The notes: generated by a model from the sequence alone, not told the origin. A stretch of DNA of 64,000 nt from Larkinella soli (GCF_003703975.1 NZ_QTJY01000002.1:434001-498000), one strand, 5' to 3'. Positions 32,192 through 41,085 are shown, counted from the stretch's first letter. Numbers and translations: made by a program.

Positions 32192-33154
32192 ATGCTGAGT
32201 CGCGTTGCCAATTCCATTTACTGGATGAACCGCTACATCGAACGGGCCGACAATTATGCCCGCTTCATGAGCGTCAATTTTAACCTTACCCTGGACCTGC
32301 CGCCCAACGTCGACGAACAATGGGAGCCGCTGCTGATCGCCACGGCCGATAACTTTCTGTTCTACAACCACTATCAGGAACCAACCCGCGAAAACGTCAT
32401 CGATTTCATGACCTTCGACAAGCGGAACCCCAACTCGATCGTCAGTTGTCTGAACAACGCCCGCGAGAACGCCCGGACCGTCCGGGAGAGCATTTCGAAA
32501 GAGATGTGGGAGAATATCAACGAGTTATACCTGCGGGTCCGGGACCGGTCTCCCAACGTCGAATGGAATCTGAACGGCCTTCAGGAATTTCTGAACGACG
32601 TGAAAAGCGGCTGTCAGCAGTTCTACGGGATCATCGACTGCACCATCACCCGCAACGAGGGCTGGCACTTCGGTCGGGTGGGACGCTTTCTGGAACGCGC
32701 CGACAAAACCTCCCGCTTCCTGGACGTCAAGTACTTCACGCTCCTTCCCGACTCCGACGCCGTCGGTTCGACGCTCGATCTGATGATCTGGACGGCCGTG
32801 CTGAAATCGGCCAGCGCCTACAACATGTACCGGCAGCAATACCGGATGCTGAACCCCTCGACCATCGTCGAATTCCTGATTCTCGACAAACTCTTTCCGC
32901 GATCGGTGGCCCACTGCATCCGCCAGGCCGAACTGTCGCTCTACGAGATCTCCGGCAACGCCATCACCAACGGTTTCAAGAACGACGCTGAAAAAGCCCT
33001 CAGCAAACTGCGTTCCGAAATTGAATTCACCGAAACCGCCGACCTCTTCAAAACCGGCCTTCACCAATACCTCGACCGCTTCCAGACCCGTACCAACGAA
33101 GTCGGCGAAGCCATCTACGAGACGTACTTCGGGTTGAAACCGGTAGAAGTTTAA
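32192..33154 (+). CDS. Alpha-E domain protein
   Basis: 320 residues, all helical, with the family signatures MLSRVANSIYWMNRYIERADNYAR at the start and HFGRVGRFLERADKTSRFLDVKYF later. Elsewhere this family is usually encoded with a circularly permuted ATP-grasp protein and a transglutaminase-like protease, in a suspected peptide-ligation pathway; neither partner lies beside it here. A TAATTTTG box (32177-32184) sits only about 7 bp before the ATG, so if it is the promoter the mRNA is nearly leaderless. Confidence 0.92.
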   Translation: MLSRVANSIYWMNRYIERADNYARFMSVNFNLTLDLPPNVDEQWEPLLIATADNFLFYNHYQEPTRENVIDFMTFDKRNPNSIVSCLNNARENARTVRESISKEMWENINELYLRVRDRSPNVEWNLNGLQEFLNDVKSGCQQFYGIIDCTITRNEGWHFGRVGRFLERADKTSRFLDVKYFTLLPDSDAVGSTLDLMIWTAVLKSASAYNMYRQQYRMLNPSTIVEFLILDKLFPRSVAHCIRQAELSLYEISGNAITNGFKNDAEKALSKLRSEIEFTETADLFKTGLHQYLDRFQTRTNEVGEAIYETYFGLKPVEV

Positions 33155-33245
33155 TTGTTGGATTGTTGAATTGTTGAATGAAGCTTCGCAATGCGAAGAA
33201 TGGCAGCGCCAATTCAATCACTCAACAATTCAACAACTCAATCAT
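33153..33245. repeat. Extragenic inverted-repeat element
   Basis: Long imperfect arms built from TTGTTGAA units (33155-33182) pair with TTCAACAA units (33213-33240), around an inner hairpin CTTCGC-AAT-GCGAAG (33184-33198). It fills the gap between two convergent genes and could fold as one structure that also ends transcription. Likely a REP- or MITE-like element. Confidence 0.55.
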
Positions 33246-34009
33246 TTAAAAAAGGGCAGCGTCAAGCCGACATAGGCCATGGATGCGGTGTTGCGGAAGC
33301 GGTCGTTGCCGTCGATGAGGTTTTTGTTGGAGGCCCGCATTTCCGTGGTAATCCACTGGTAGGCGACCCGAAGGCCGACCCGCCGGGTTACCTGGAGCCG
33401 GACATAGACTTCGGTCGCCAGCGTTCCGTAATCATTGTCGCCGAGCAGGCGCAGATTCAGCGTCTGGGGCTTGGCGCGCTGGCCCGGACTGGACCGGAAG
33501 GTCACCGTATCCTTTTCAGTATTGGATTTCGTAATTTCATACTGCCCGCTGGAGGAAATATACCGCGCGGTGCGGTTCTTGCCGAAGCTGAGACCCAGAA
33601 TATCGGCGCTGCCACCCACCTCGACCGGTCCCACCCGGATCTGCGCCCGCAGGCCCAGGTTCAGAGAGGTACCCGTCACCCAATCGTACCGCAGGGTATC
33701 GAGATTCTCGGGGATCAGGGGGGCGGAGAGAGCCGGAAAACCGGTTTTTCCGCGCGACAGTTTGGCCGGTGCGGTGATGTAATTCAGGTTGTCCCCGTAA
33801 AAAGCCGAGCCTTTGATGGTCCAGCCCACCGAAAAAATCCGGTTCGCATCCAGATTCAGTAATTCGTAGTAAGTAATCGAAGGAACGGTATAATCGGTTT
33901 TGAAGCCGGCCCCCACATCGATTCCGCTGCTGATGCGGGTGGATACGCTGGATTGAGAAAAAGCGAAAAAGGAAATCAGGACCAGAACGGTCGTCAACAG
34001 AATTCTCAT
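33242..34009 (-). CDS. Outer-membrane beta-barrel protein, unknown function
   Basis: 255 residues with a signal peptide ending near FAFSQS. Alternating strands (DVGAGFKTDYTVPSITYYELL, LNLGLRAQIRVGPVEVGGSADILGL, VGLRVAYQWITTEMRAS) and C-terminal ...SMAYVGLTLPFFK ending in Phe-Lys fit a Bacteroidota barrel. No close family recognised. Its stop codon lies at the edge of the inverted-repeat element. Confidence 0.65.
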   Translation of the reverse strand: MRILLTTVLVLISFFAFSQSSVSTRISSGIDVGAGFKTDYTVPSITYYELLNLDANRIFSVGWTIKGSAFYGDNLNYITAPAKLSRGKTGFPALSAPLIPENLDTLRYDWVTGTSLNLGLRAQIRVGPVEVGGSADILGLSFGKNRTARYISSSGQYEITKSNTEKDTVTFRSSPGQRAKPQTLNLRLLGDNDYGTLATEVYVRLQVTRRVGLRVAYQWITTEMRASNKNLIDGNDRFRNTASMAYVGLTLPFFK

Positions 34010-34093
34010 ACGGTAGCTTTTACTTTGCGTTACAAAGTAAATTAAAAAAATGGAAAGCCGGACGTTTAATCGATACGCCGGCCCTCCCCCTTA

Positions 34094-36112
34094 TCAATTG
34101 GTCTGAATTTTAAATACCACGGCCCCCAGGGGCGGGATGGTCACCAGTATGGAATTGGGCCGTCCGTGCCATTCCTCCGGCTGGGAGGCCAGCGGTTCCG
34201 GATTGCTGAGACCGCTTCCGAAGAACTCCTTGCCGTCGCTGTTGAAGACCTCGGTCCAGGTGCCGGCCGACGGAACGCCAATCCGGTAGTCGGAGCGGGG
34301 TACGGGCGTCATATTCAGTACGATGATGGCCTGTTCCCTGGTTCGGGTCCCTTTCCGGGCATAGATGAGAATGCTGTTTTCCCGGTCCATGGTATCGATC
34401 CACTCGAAGCCTTCGGGCGCGAAGTTCAGTTCGTGCAGGGCCGGCTCGTTCCGGTAGAGCCGGTTGAGGGCTTTGACACACTCGGCCATGCCCTTGTGGG
34501 GAGCGTAGTCGAGCAGATGCCAGTCCAAGCTGCCGGAGAACTTCCATTCGGACGTCTGCCCGAACTCCCCGCCCATAAACAGCAGTTTGGTGCCGGGGTG
34601 CGTGAACATATACGTGAACAGCAGCCGAAGGTTGGCGAAACGCTGCCACTCGTCGCCCGGCATTTTACTGATCAGCGACTTTTTCCCATAAACCACCTCG
34701 TCGTGCGAAAGCGGCAGCATGAAGTTCTCCGAGAAGGCATAGACGGTGCTGAATGTCAGTTCGTCCTGGTGCCAGCGCCGGTAGTACGCGTCGCGCCCGA
34801 AGTACCGGAGCGTGTCGTTCATCCAGCCCATCATCCATTTCATGCCGAACCCCAGACCCCCGGTGTAGGCCGGCCGGGAAACGCCCGGAAAGGCGGTCGA
34901 TTCCTCGGCGATGGTCTGTACCTCCGGAAATTCGCGGTACACCGACTCGTTCAGTTCCTTGAACAGGGAAATGGTTTCGAGATTCTCGCGTCCGCCGAAG
35001 ATGTTCGGCTCCCATTCGCCGTGGTTTCGCGAATAATCGAGGTAAAGCATGGAAGCCACCGCATCGACCCGCAGTCCGTCGATATGGTAGCGGTCGAGCC
35101 AGAAATGGGCGTTGCTGAGCAGAAACGACCGAACCTCGTTCCGACCGTAGTTGAAGATATAACTTTTCCAGTCGGGGTGGTAGCCTTTCCGCATATCGGG
35201 GTGCTCGTACAGGTGGGAACCGTCGAACTCGTACAGGCCGTGCGCGTCGCCGGGGAAGTGTGAAGGGACCCAGTCGAGATAAACGCCGATGTTTTCGTGA
35301 TGCAGGCGTTCGATCAGCGTCATGAAGTCCTGCGGGGTTCCGAACCGGCTGGTCGGGGCGAAATACCCGGTAATCTGGTAGCCCCAGGAGGGGGAATACG
35401 GGTGTTCCATGACGGGCATGAATTCCACGTGCGTAAAGCCCATTTCCTTCACGTAGGGAACCAGCGCGTCGGCCACCTCCCCGTAGGAAAGCTGGCGTTC
35501 GGGGTCCGACGGGTCGCGACGCCATGAGGCCAGGTGGACCTCATAGACGGAAATGGCTTTGTTGAGCGCGTTGAACTTGCCCCGGTTTCTCATCCAGTAG
35601 TCGTCCTTCCATTCGTACCAGGTATCCCAGACGACGGAAGCCGTTTTGGGCGGGGTTTCCCACCAGAGCGCGTAGGGGTCGCCCTTTTCGAGTTCCCGGC
35701 CGCCTTCATGCGTGATGGCGTATTTATAGACCTCTCCCCGGCCGATGTCGGGAATGAAACCCTCCCAGATGCCCGAACTGTCCCAGCGCACGTTCAGGGG
35801 ATGGCTCCCCTTGTTCCAGCCGTTGAAATTCCCGATGACCGATACATACCGGGCCGACGGTGCCCAGACGGCAAAGTACGTGCCGACGACGCCGTTGAGC
35901 TCGACGACGTGCGAACCGAGTTTATCGTAGAGCCGGGTGTGCTTTCCGGCCCGGAACAGATAGATGTCAAATTCAGTCAGCCGGCTGTAGCCTGAGACGG
36001 CCGCATCGGCCGAAGGCCCGGCGGGTGTGTTTTCCACCTGCGGAGTTACTTCCTGCTTTCCTGTCTGCACTTCAGTAGGATTCAAATTCTGGGTTGTCGT
36101 GCGTTTCGCCAT
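34094..36112 (-). CDS. glgB: 1,4-alpha-glucan branching enzyme
   Basis: 672 residues, GH13_9. An N-terminal CBM48 (VSVIGNFNGWNKGSHPL), the catalytic barrel with nucleophile Asp in DGLRVDAVASMLYLDY, acid/base Glu in TIAEESTAFPGVS and LPLSHDEVVYGKKSL, then a C-terminal beta domain (IIVLNMTPVPRSDYRIGVP). It forms alpha-1,6 branches in the glucan that GlgE elongates. Last gene of the glgE-maltokinase-glgB unit, 93 bp after the kinase. The N-terminal 40 residues (Thr/Gln/Pro-rich) are an extra tail. Confidence 0.96.
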   Translation of the reverse strand: MAKRTTTQNLNPTEVQTGKQEVTPQVENTPAGPSADAAVSGYSRLTEFDIYLFRAGKHTRLYDKLGSHVVELNGVVGTYFAVWAPSARYVSVIGNFNGWNKGSHPLNVRWDSSGIWEGFIPDIGRGEVYKYAITHEGGRELEKGDPYALWWETPPKTASVVWDTWYEWKDDYWMRNRGKFNALNKAISVYEVHLASWRRDPSDPERQLSYGEVADALVPYVKEMGFTHVEFMPVMEHPYSPSWGYQITGYFAPTSRFGTPQDFMTLIERLHHENIGVYLDWVPSHFPGDAHGLYEFDGSHLYEHPDMRKGYHPDWKSYIFNYGRNEVRSFLLSNAHFWLDRYHIDGLRVDAVASMLYLDYSRNHGEWEPNIFGGRENLETISLFKELNESVYREFPEVQTIAEESTAFPGVSRPAYTGGLGFGMKWMMGWMNDTLRYFGRDAYYRRWHQDELTFSTVYAFSENFMLPLSHDEVVYGKKSLISKMPGDEWQRFANLRLLFTYMFTHPGTKLLFMGGEFGQTSEWKFSGSLDWHLLDYAPHKGMAECVKALNRLYRNEPALHELNFAPEGFEWIDTMDRENSILIYARKGTRTREQAIIVLNMTPVPRSDYRIGVPSAGTWTEVFNSDGKEFFGSGLSNPEPLASQPEEWHGRPNSILVTIPPLGAVVFKIQTN

Positions 36113-36205
36113 AAGTCAGCCTGGTCAGATTAGCGCCGGAAATATAGAGAAATTTTTACCAGCGGCTAAGTATGTCGCTCCCTATCCGGGAGCGTTTCCG
36201 TTCAG

Positions 36206-37915
36206 TTATTCTTTTTTCGTCTGCAATAACCCCATCGGCAGGGGAGAAATGTTCTCATCGGCGTTCGGGTCGCCGGAGCGGATCTTCTCGATCTCACGGA
36301 TGACGTCGACGATTCCCTTCAGCGGAATGTTCACCCAGGCCGGCCGGTAGCTGATCTCATACCCGAGCTCATACACCGCCTTTTCGAGCAGGTAGACCAG
36401 CAGCAGGAAGTTGACCTCGCTGCTGTCGCCGAACAGGGGATGCGGATTGCCGAATACGTCCAGATACGCGTCCATGTAGGTATCCCGGATCAGTTTGAAC
36501 CAGCGGTCGGACACCCGCTGGAGGTGATCCGGCTCGATGCCCTCCGTTTCGCGGCTGTTGAACAGCTTGGCGCAAACGGCGTAGTGATAGGACCGGATCA
36601 TCCCGGCCACGTCCTTCAGGGGCGAATGCTTGATCTTCCGCTCGGCAATGCTGCTTTCCGGCTCTCCCTCGAAATCGATGATGATGAAGTCCTGCCCGGT
36701 CGCCAGCACCTGCCCGAGGTGATAATCCCCGTGAATCCGGATACGGGCCGACTTCAACGGCCGCTTCCGGAAATCGTCGATGAAGGCGTCGATCATTTCC
36801 TTGGCCTCCATGAACACCCAGGCCAGCCGCTGCGCCAGCGGCTCGAGCTTCGTATAATTGTCGATGAGGAGGTTATACCGGCGTTCGAGCAGGTTCTCCA
36901 CCCTCCGGATCATGAACTCCCGGTATTCTTCCGAAAAGGGTTCGGGGGCAAACGCCGGCCCGGCCTCGGGTTTATAGAGCGCCAGGTGCATCTGCCCGCT
37001 GCGTTTTCCCAGCAGTTCGACCATATCGAAGACATCCTCCCGGACCGAAAACATCCGGTTCGGAACGGCATACAGAAAATCGTTGAGGTAATCGCCGGTC
37101 AGCGCCCAGCTGTCTTTCTGGTTCTCGACCATCAGCTGCATCATGCCCAGGGTGATCTCCGGCCGCTGCTCCGGGCCGGCCGCATCGCGGTGCCACACCA
37201 GGCTTCCCGCGTAGGCAGGAATATGGGCAAAATGGCCGGTTTCGGTCAGAAAGCTGACCATATCTACCTCCGGGTTCGTCTCCTGAAAGAGCTTCCGGTA
37301 CAGTTTCATGAAATACTTCTCCCCGCCGGGCCGCGTTTCCGTGGCCCCCGGTCCGAAGACCAGCGCCGAATTGCTGGAATCCACCGGCAGCACCCGGTTC
37401 AGAACCGGCCCTTCGCCGTCTTCTTCCGCCAGCCCCTTCCCGCGGTGAAACACCAGTTGTCCGGCTTCCTGAGGGAGCGTATGCTGCCCGGCCAGACCCT
37501 CGAACAGCGCCAGCCGAAAGGGTTCGAAGTATATGCCGTCGACCAGTTGGCCGCTCTGTCCGCCGAAGGCAGCCGGTGCAATGATTCCTTTCGGCGGAAT
37601 CTCCTCCCCCGACGGACCCGACCGGTCGGGGATGAACGCCAGCGGAAGCTGATAGTTTTCGGTTTCTCCGTCGGCATACCGGACGCCGACGATCAGCAGA
37701 TACGCCTTTCCACCCGCTTCCCCGGGCAGCGGAATTTCGTGAATGACCCGAATCGCGAAATGATCCTGCTGGCGGGCTTTACCGGCAAACCACCGGCAGC
37801 CATTGATGTAGGGCGGCAATACCGCCGTCTCCAGCAGGCGAATGACGGTTTTATCCTCTTTCAGGTCGGGCCAGTCGTGGGAGCTTGTCAGGCCAGGTAC
37901 AATCAGATCGTTCAT
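36206..37915 (-). CDS. Maltokinase (maltose-1-phosphate forming)
   Basis: 569 residues from the ATG at 37915 (MNDLIVPGLTSSHDW; a start at 37924 adds three residues). N-terminal CRWFAGKARQ motif is diagnostic of maltokinase/Pep2, and the kinase core has catalytic HGDYHLGQVLATGQ and metal-binding IIIDFEGEP. It phosphorylates maltose to alpha-maltose-1-phosphate, the GlgE substrate. Often fused to trehalose synthase (TreS); here it is a free protein. glgE ends 30 bp upstream. Confidence 0.93.
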   Translation of the reverse strand: MNDLIVPGLTSSHDWPDLKEDKTVIRLLETAVLPPYINGCRWFAGKARQQDHFAIRVIHEIPLPGEAGGKAYLLIVGVRYADGETENYQLPLAFIPDRSGPSGEEIPPKGIIAPAAFGGQSGQLVDGIYFEPFRLALFEGLAGQHTLPQEAGQLVFHRGKGLAEEDGEGPVLNRVLPVDSSNSALVFGPGATETRPGGEKYFMKLYRKLFQETNPEVDMVSFLTETGHFAHIPAYAGSLVWHRDAAGPEQRPEITLGMMQLMVENQKDSWALTGDYLNDFLYAVPNRMFSVREDVFDMVELLGKRSGQMHLALYKPEAGPAFAPEPFSEEYREFMIRRVENLLERRYNLLIDNYTKLEPLAQRLAWVFMEAKEMIDAFIDDFRKRPLKSARIRIHGDYHLGQVLATGQDFIIIDFEGEPESSIAERKIKHSPLKDVAGMIRSYHYAVCAKLFNSRETEGIEPDHLQRVSDRWFKLIRDTYMDAYLDVFGNPHPLFGDSSEVNFLLLVYLLEKAVYELGYEISYRPAWVNIPLKGIVDVIREIEKIRSGDPNADENISPLPMGLLQTKKE

Positions 37916-37945
37916 GGGTATCATTCGGAAACGGGTAAACGGATA

Positions 37946-39946
37946 CTATCGCTCGATCTTCAGCAGGTGCATCGGCAGCATGTTAGGATCGAGTTCGACG
38001 TAATTCCACTGGCCCCGCCACGTATACTGCGCCCCGGTCAGCAGGTCCCTTACCTGATAGGTCTGATCATCGCCGATGCCCAGCTGCCAGGTCGGCACCT
38101 GCACCATGCCCGCCCGACGGCCGTAGGCATCCAGGTTGACCACCATCAGCAGCTGATTGTCACCCGAAACTTTCAGGTAAGCCATCAGGGCATCGTCGTC
38201 GATCCGGCAGAGGGTCAGGTTGTTCGTCGCCTGGAGCGCCGGATTCTCGTGCCGGATGCGGTTTACGAGCGAAATCAGGTAGATCAGCTTGTTGGTCTGG
38301 TTCCAGTCCCAGGACCGGACCTCGTATTTTTCCGAATTCAGGTACTCCTCCTTGCCCGGAATAGGCACGTGCTCCATCAGTTCGAACGAGGGACCGAAGA
38401 TGCCGTAATTGGAAACCAGCGTAGCCGCCAGGAAATACCGGATCAGGAATTGCGGCTCGTGGCCAGGCTGAAGGATAGACGGGTTGATGTCGTGCGTGGT
38501 TGGCCAGAAGTTCGGGCGGTAATAGTACTTCATCTCCGACTGGGTCAGCTCCCGCATATATTCCTCCAGCTCATACTTGTTGTTTCGCCATGTATAGTAG
38601 GTATACGACTGCTGGAAACCGCGTTTGGCCAGTTGCTGCATCACCTTCGGCTTCGTGAAGGCTTCGGCCAGGAAGATCATGTCGGGATACTGCTTCCGGA
38701 CCTCCCCGATGACCCACTCCCAGAACTGGAACGGCTTCGTGTGCGGGTTGTCGACCCGGACCATCCGCACACCCCACGAAGCCCAGGTCAGCAGAATTTC
38801 CTTCAATTCCTGCCACAGGCCCGGCCAGGCTTCGGTTTCGAAGTTGATCGGGTAGATGTCCTGGTATTTCTTCGGCGGGTTTTCGGCATACTGAATGGTG
38901 CCGTCGGGCCGTTTCTTGAACCATTCCGGGTGTTCCTTCGCCCAGGGGTGGTCCGGCGAACACTGGATGGCGAGGTCCATGGCGACTTCCATGCCGTAGT
39001 TGGCCGCAATGGCGATCAGATGTTTGAAGTCGTCGAGCGTCCCGAGGTCGGGGTGAATGGCGGTGTGGCCGCCCAGTTCCGAGCCGATGCCGTACGGAAC
39101 GCCGGGTTCGCCGGGCTGCGCCACCACGTTGTTGTTCCTGCCCTTCCGGAACGCCATGCCGATGGGATGGATCGGCGGCAGGTACAGCACGTCGAAGCCC
39201 ATACCCGATATTCGCGGCAGCAGTTTTTCGACATCCCGGAAGGTGCCGTGCCGCCCCGGCTCCTGGGAAGCCGAGCGTGGAAACAGACAATACCAGGTGC
39301 TGAAACCGGCGCGGGGCCGGTCGACGGCCACCACCAGTTCCCGGGCATACCGCGCGACGTGTTTCCGTTCCGGGTAGCGGTTCAGCAGTTCCGTGAAATA
39401 GTCGCTCTGGGCCACCCGGATCGCTTCGTCGTACTGGTTTTCGTCCTGAAACAGCCCCGCGATCCATTCCAGCCCCTGCCGGTCTTCGCCTTCGGCTTTT
39501 TCGGTCATACCCCGAACCAGCACCAGCCCGGCCAGCAGTTCACTGGTCACCCGCTGCCCGTCCCGGATTTTCAGGGAAATTTCGTGCTGCCACGAAGCGA
39601 TATGATCGGCCCAGCCTTCGATCGTGTAGAGATAGTTGCCCTCTTTTTCAATAGGAAAGGAGGCCCCCCAGCGGTCGTTGATGATGAATTTCATGGGCAC
39701 CTCGCTCCAGGCGGCCTCGTCGGCGTGTCGGTAGAGCAGCCGGGCCGCCACCTTATCATGCCCGTCCAGAAAGATATCGGCTTCTACGGCAATGGTTTCA
39801 CCCGGCACCGCCTTGATGGGAAACCGGCCGCCGTCGATTTCGGGAACAACTTTTTCGATGACCACCCGGATCTGTCCGTCGACCGGCATTCCGGCGGGTC
39901 TCTTTACGGTCTTCTTACGGTTTGCGGATACTGCTGGTGTATTCAT
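37946..39946 (-). CDS. glgE: Alpha-1,4-glucan:maltose-1-phosphate maltosyltransferase
   Basis: 666 residues, GH13_3. N-terminal domain with RVVIEKVVPEIDGGRFPIK and PGETIAVEADIFLDGHD, the catalytic barrel with YLPPIHPIG, nucleophile Asp in MVRVDNPHTKPF and acid/base Glu in FLAEAFTKPKVM, and the C-terminal beta domain. It transfers maltosyl units from maltose-1-phosphate to the glucan non-reducing end. First gene of the unit with maltokinase and glgB. treS is absent from the window, so maltose-1-phosphate supply must come from a distant TreS or a GlgM route. Confidence 0.96.
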   Translation of the reverse strand: MNTPAVSANRKKTVKRPAGMPVDGQIRVVIEKVVPEIDGGRFPIKAVPGETIAVEADIFLDGHDKVAARLLYRHADEAAWSEVPMKFIINDRWGASFPIEKEGNYLYTIEGWADHIASWQHEISLKIRDGQRVTSELLAGLVLVRGMTEKAEGEDRQGLEWIAGLFQDENQYDEAIRVAQSDYFTELLNRYPERKHVARYARELVVAVDRPRAGFSTWYCLFPRSASQEPGRHGTFRDVEKLLPRISGMGFDVLYLPPIHPIGMAFRKGRNNNVVAQPGEPGVPYGIGSELGGHTAIHPDLGTLDDFKHLIAIAANYGMEVAMDLAIQCSPDHPWAKEHPEWFKKRPDGTIQYAENPPKKYQDIYPINFETEAWPGLWQELKEILLTWASWGVRMVRVDNPHTKPFQFWEWVIGEVRKQYPDMIFLAEAFTKPKVMQQLAKRGFQQSYTYYTWRNNKYELEEYMRELTQSEMKYYYRPNFWPTTHDINPSILQPGHEPQFLIRYFLAATLVSNYGIFGPSFELMEHVPIPGKEEYLNSEKYEVRSWDWNQTNKLIYLISLVNRIRHENPALQATNNLTLCRIDDDALMAYLKVSGDNQLLMVVNLDAYGRRAGMVQVPTWQLGIGDDQTYQVRDLLTGAQYTWRGQWNYVELDPNMLPMHLLKIER

Positions 39947-40285
39947 AGATATGCGATGGCATCATAGGGTAGTTAAACACCTAAAGAAAGAAACTATTGC
40001 CTACATGTTAAAATAAGCCCTGCAATTAAATGTTGTAAAAAATCGGTGAATATGATGGTACGAGCCTAAGAAGTATAAGTACGTGCCGGTTGCCTAAACT
40101 ACGTGATTTTCAGATTAGGTGCTTTCTCTCTACAATTTTTCCTTTCCATTCTCCAATTTTGGTAAGACAGTTTGATTCCCTTCGATAACCCGCTTTTTAT
40201 GGAACAGGCGGCCCGTCCGATCCGGACAGGCCGGTAAATGCAGCTCACTGACCCAGGTCGAGCAATTTTTTAAATCCTTTTCCAT
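39947..40285. other. Divergent gap between glgE and the RiPP-like operon
   Basis: 339 bp, AT-rich from 39960 to 40200. Promoters for both directions must lie here. A near-match CAATTTTG at 40153-40160 could be a -7 box for the right-hand operon; no perfect TAnnTTTG was found. A 12-codon ORF at 40199 (MEQAARPIRTGR) is probably chance. Confidence 0.4.
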
Positions 40286-41050
40286 ATGGCCAAACAATCA
40301 AAGTACGAGTTCGACGAATGGGTCAGTTCCGTGCGACCTGACCCCCGCAACACCGAGCAGATTACCCTGCTGCAGGGCTTCCTCGGTCCTTCCTCGGAGG
40401 AAGGGCACGTCCGGGTCTATTCCGACGAAACGCTCAGCAACTTTGTTGAGATTCCGGATGAAGCCATCCTCTACGCGCTGAAACTGACCGCCGAGGAGTC
40501 GCCACTGGGCGGCAGCAAGCTCTGGATCCAGTCCGGCGCCATTCTCACCTACGGCGATCCGAAGGCCGCTGCCCGGCCCAAATCGACCTTCCTCGAAGGC
40601 GACATCATGCAGCAGTACGGAGCCTTCGGACCGGCGGCCGGCCCGGGAATTCAGCCGCAGGCGGCTTCCGTGCCGCAACTGATCTGCGCCCAGCCTCTGA
40701 CCCGGCAATCGGTCTGCATCATCTGCTTCAACACGGTGAATCAGATAGCGACCTGCTACCGGACCATCTGTAACCAGGGAACCTGTCTGATTTCGGCCTG
40801 TAGCCCCCGGGTTTCCTGTTACCGGACGATCTGCCAGAACCTGACCTGCGTCAGAACCCTGTGCGGGCCGGCCTCCTGCCTGCCGATCCTCTGTGGAGTA
40901 GGCGGCTGTGGCGGCATCTCCCAGATCAATCCGGAATCGCTGGCCTGCGGGCCGATCGGCGGACCCATCGGACCGGCCGTACAGGGTGCCCAGCCCGATA
41001 CCACCCAGTTCGGCGGCTATTACGGGACGTTCAATCCGTATATGTACTGA
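40286..41050 (+). CDS. Cys-rich RiPP precursor-like protein with C-x4 repeats
   Basis: 254 residues. A leader-like domain (about 9-95) contains VRPDPRNTEQITLLQGF, RVYSDETLSNFVEIPDEAI and SPLGGSKLWIQSGAIL. A Gly/Ala/Pro spacer (about 111-128) precedes a core (134-208) with 14 Cys; from Cys157 they fall at 157, 162, 167, 172, 178, 183, 188, 193, 198, 203, 208, a five-residue pitch with one six-residue step. The first eight repeats each carry Thr or Ser one or two residues before the next Cys (CYRTI, CNQGT, CLISA, CQNLT). CYRTI recurs at 157 and 178, showing duplication of a 20-21-residue unit. The tail is Gly/Tyr-rich with Cys221. Followed by kinase, HopA1 and LanC genes, so it is read as the substrate. 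Other options: a structural Cys-rich or beta-solenoid protein. Confidence 0.75.
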   Translation: MAKQSKYEFDEWVSSVRPDPRNTEQITLLQGFLGPSSEEGHVRVYSDETLSNFVEIPDEAILYALKLTAEESPLGGSKLWIQSGAILTYGDPKAAARPKSTFLEGDIMQQYGAFGPAAGPGIQPQAASVPQLICAQPLTRQSVCIICFNTVNQIATCYRTICNQGTCLISACSPRVSCYRTICQNLTCVRTLCGPASCLPILCGVGGCGGISQINPESLACGPIGGPIGPAVQGAQPDTTQFGGYYGTFNPYMY

Positions 41051-41056
41051 GAATCC

Positions 41057-41085
41057 GTCGCCGGGAGTACCAGCCTCCCGGCGAC
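41057..41085 (+). promoter_or_regulatory. Intercistronic hairpin after the precursor gene
   Basis: Perfect 11-bp stem GTCGCCGGGAG (41057-41067) with CTCCCGGCGAC (41075-41085), 6 bp after the precursor stop and with no T tract. Such hairpins between a RiPP precursor and its enzymes commonly protect or partly terminate the message so that precursor is made in excess; that role here is inference. Confidence 0.65.

Noticed and set aside
36440-39967. A 1175-codon open frame on the plus strand opposite maltokinase and glgE
   Set aside because: The minus-strand genes have full catalytic motifs and correct lengths; the opposite frame gives low-complexity His/Pro/Arg/Gln-rich protein with no domain, a by-product of GC-rich codons.
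40199-40237. A 12-codon ORF upstream of the precursor gene, possible leader peptide
   Set aside because: No ribosome site, no hairpin-terminator arrangement, and no run of a regulatory amino acid.
40754-40909. Reading the Cys-rich core as a metallothionein or ferredoxin
   Set aside because: Metallothioneins use CxC and ferredoxins CxxCxxC; here spacing is C-x4-C throughout, and the neighbouring kinase, HopA1 and LanC genes fit a modified peptide better.
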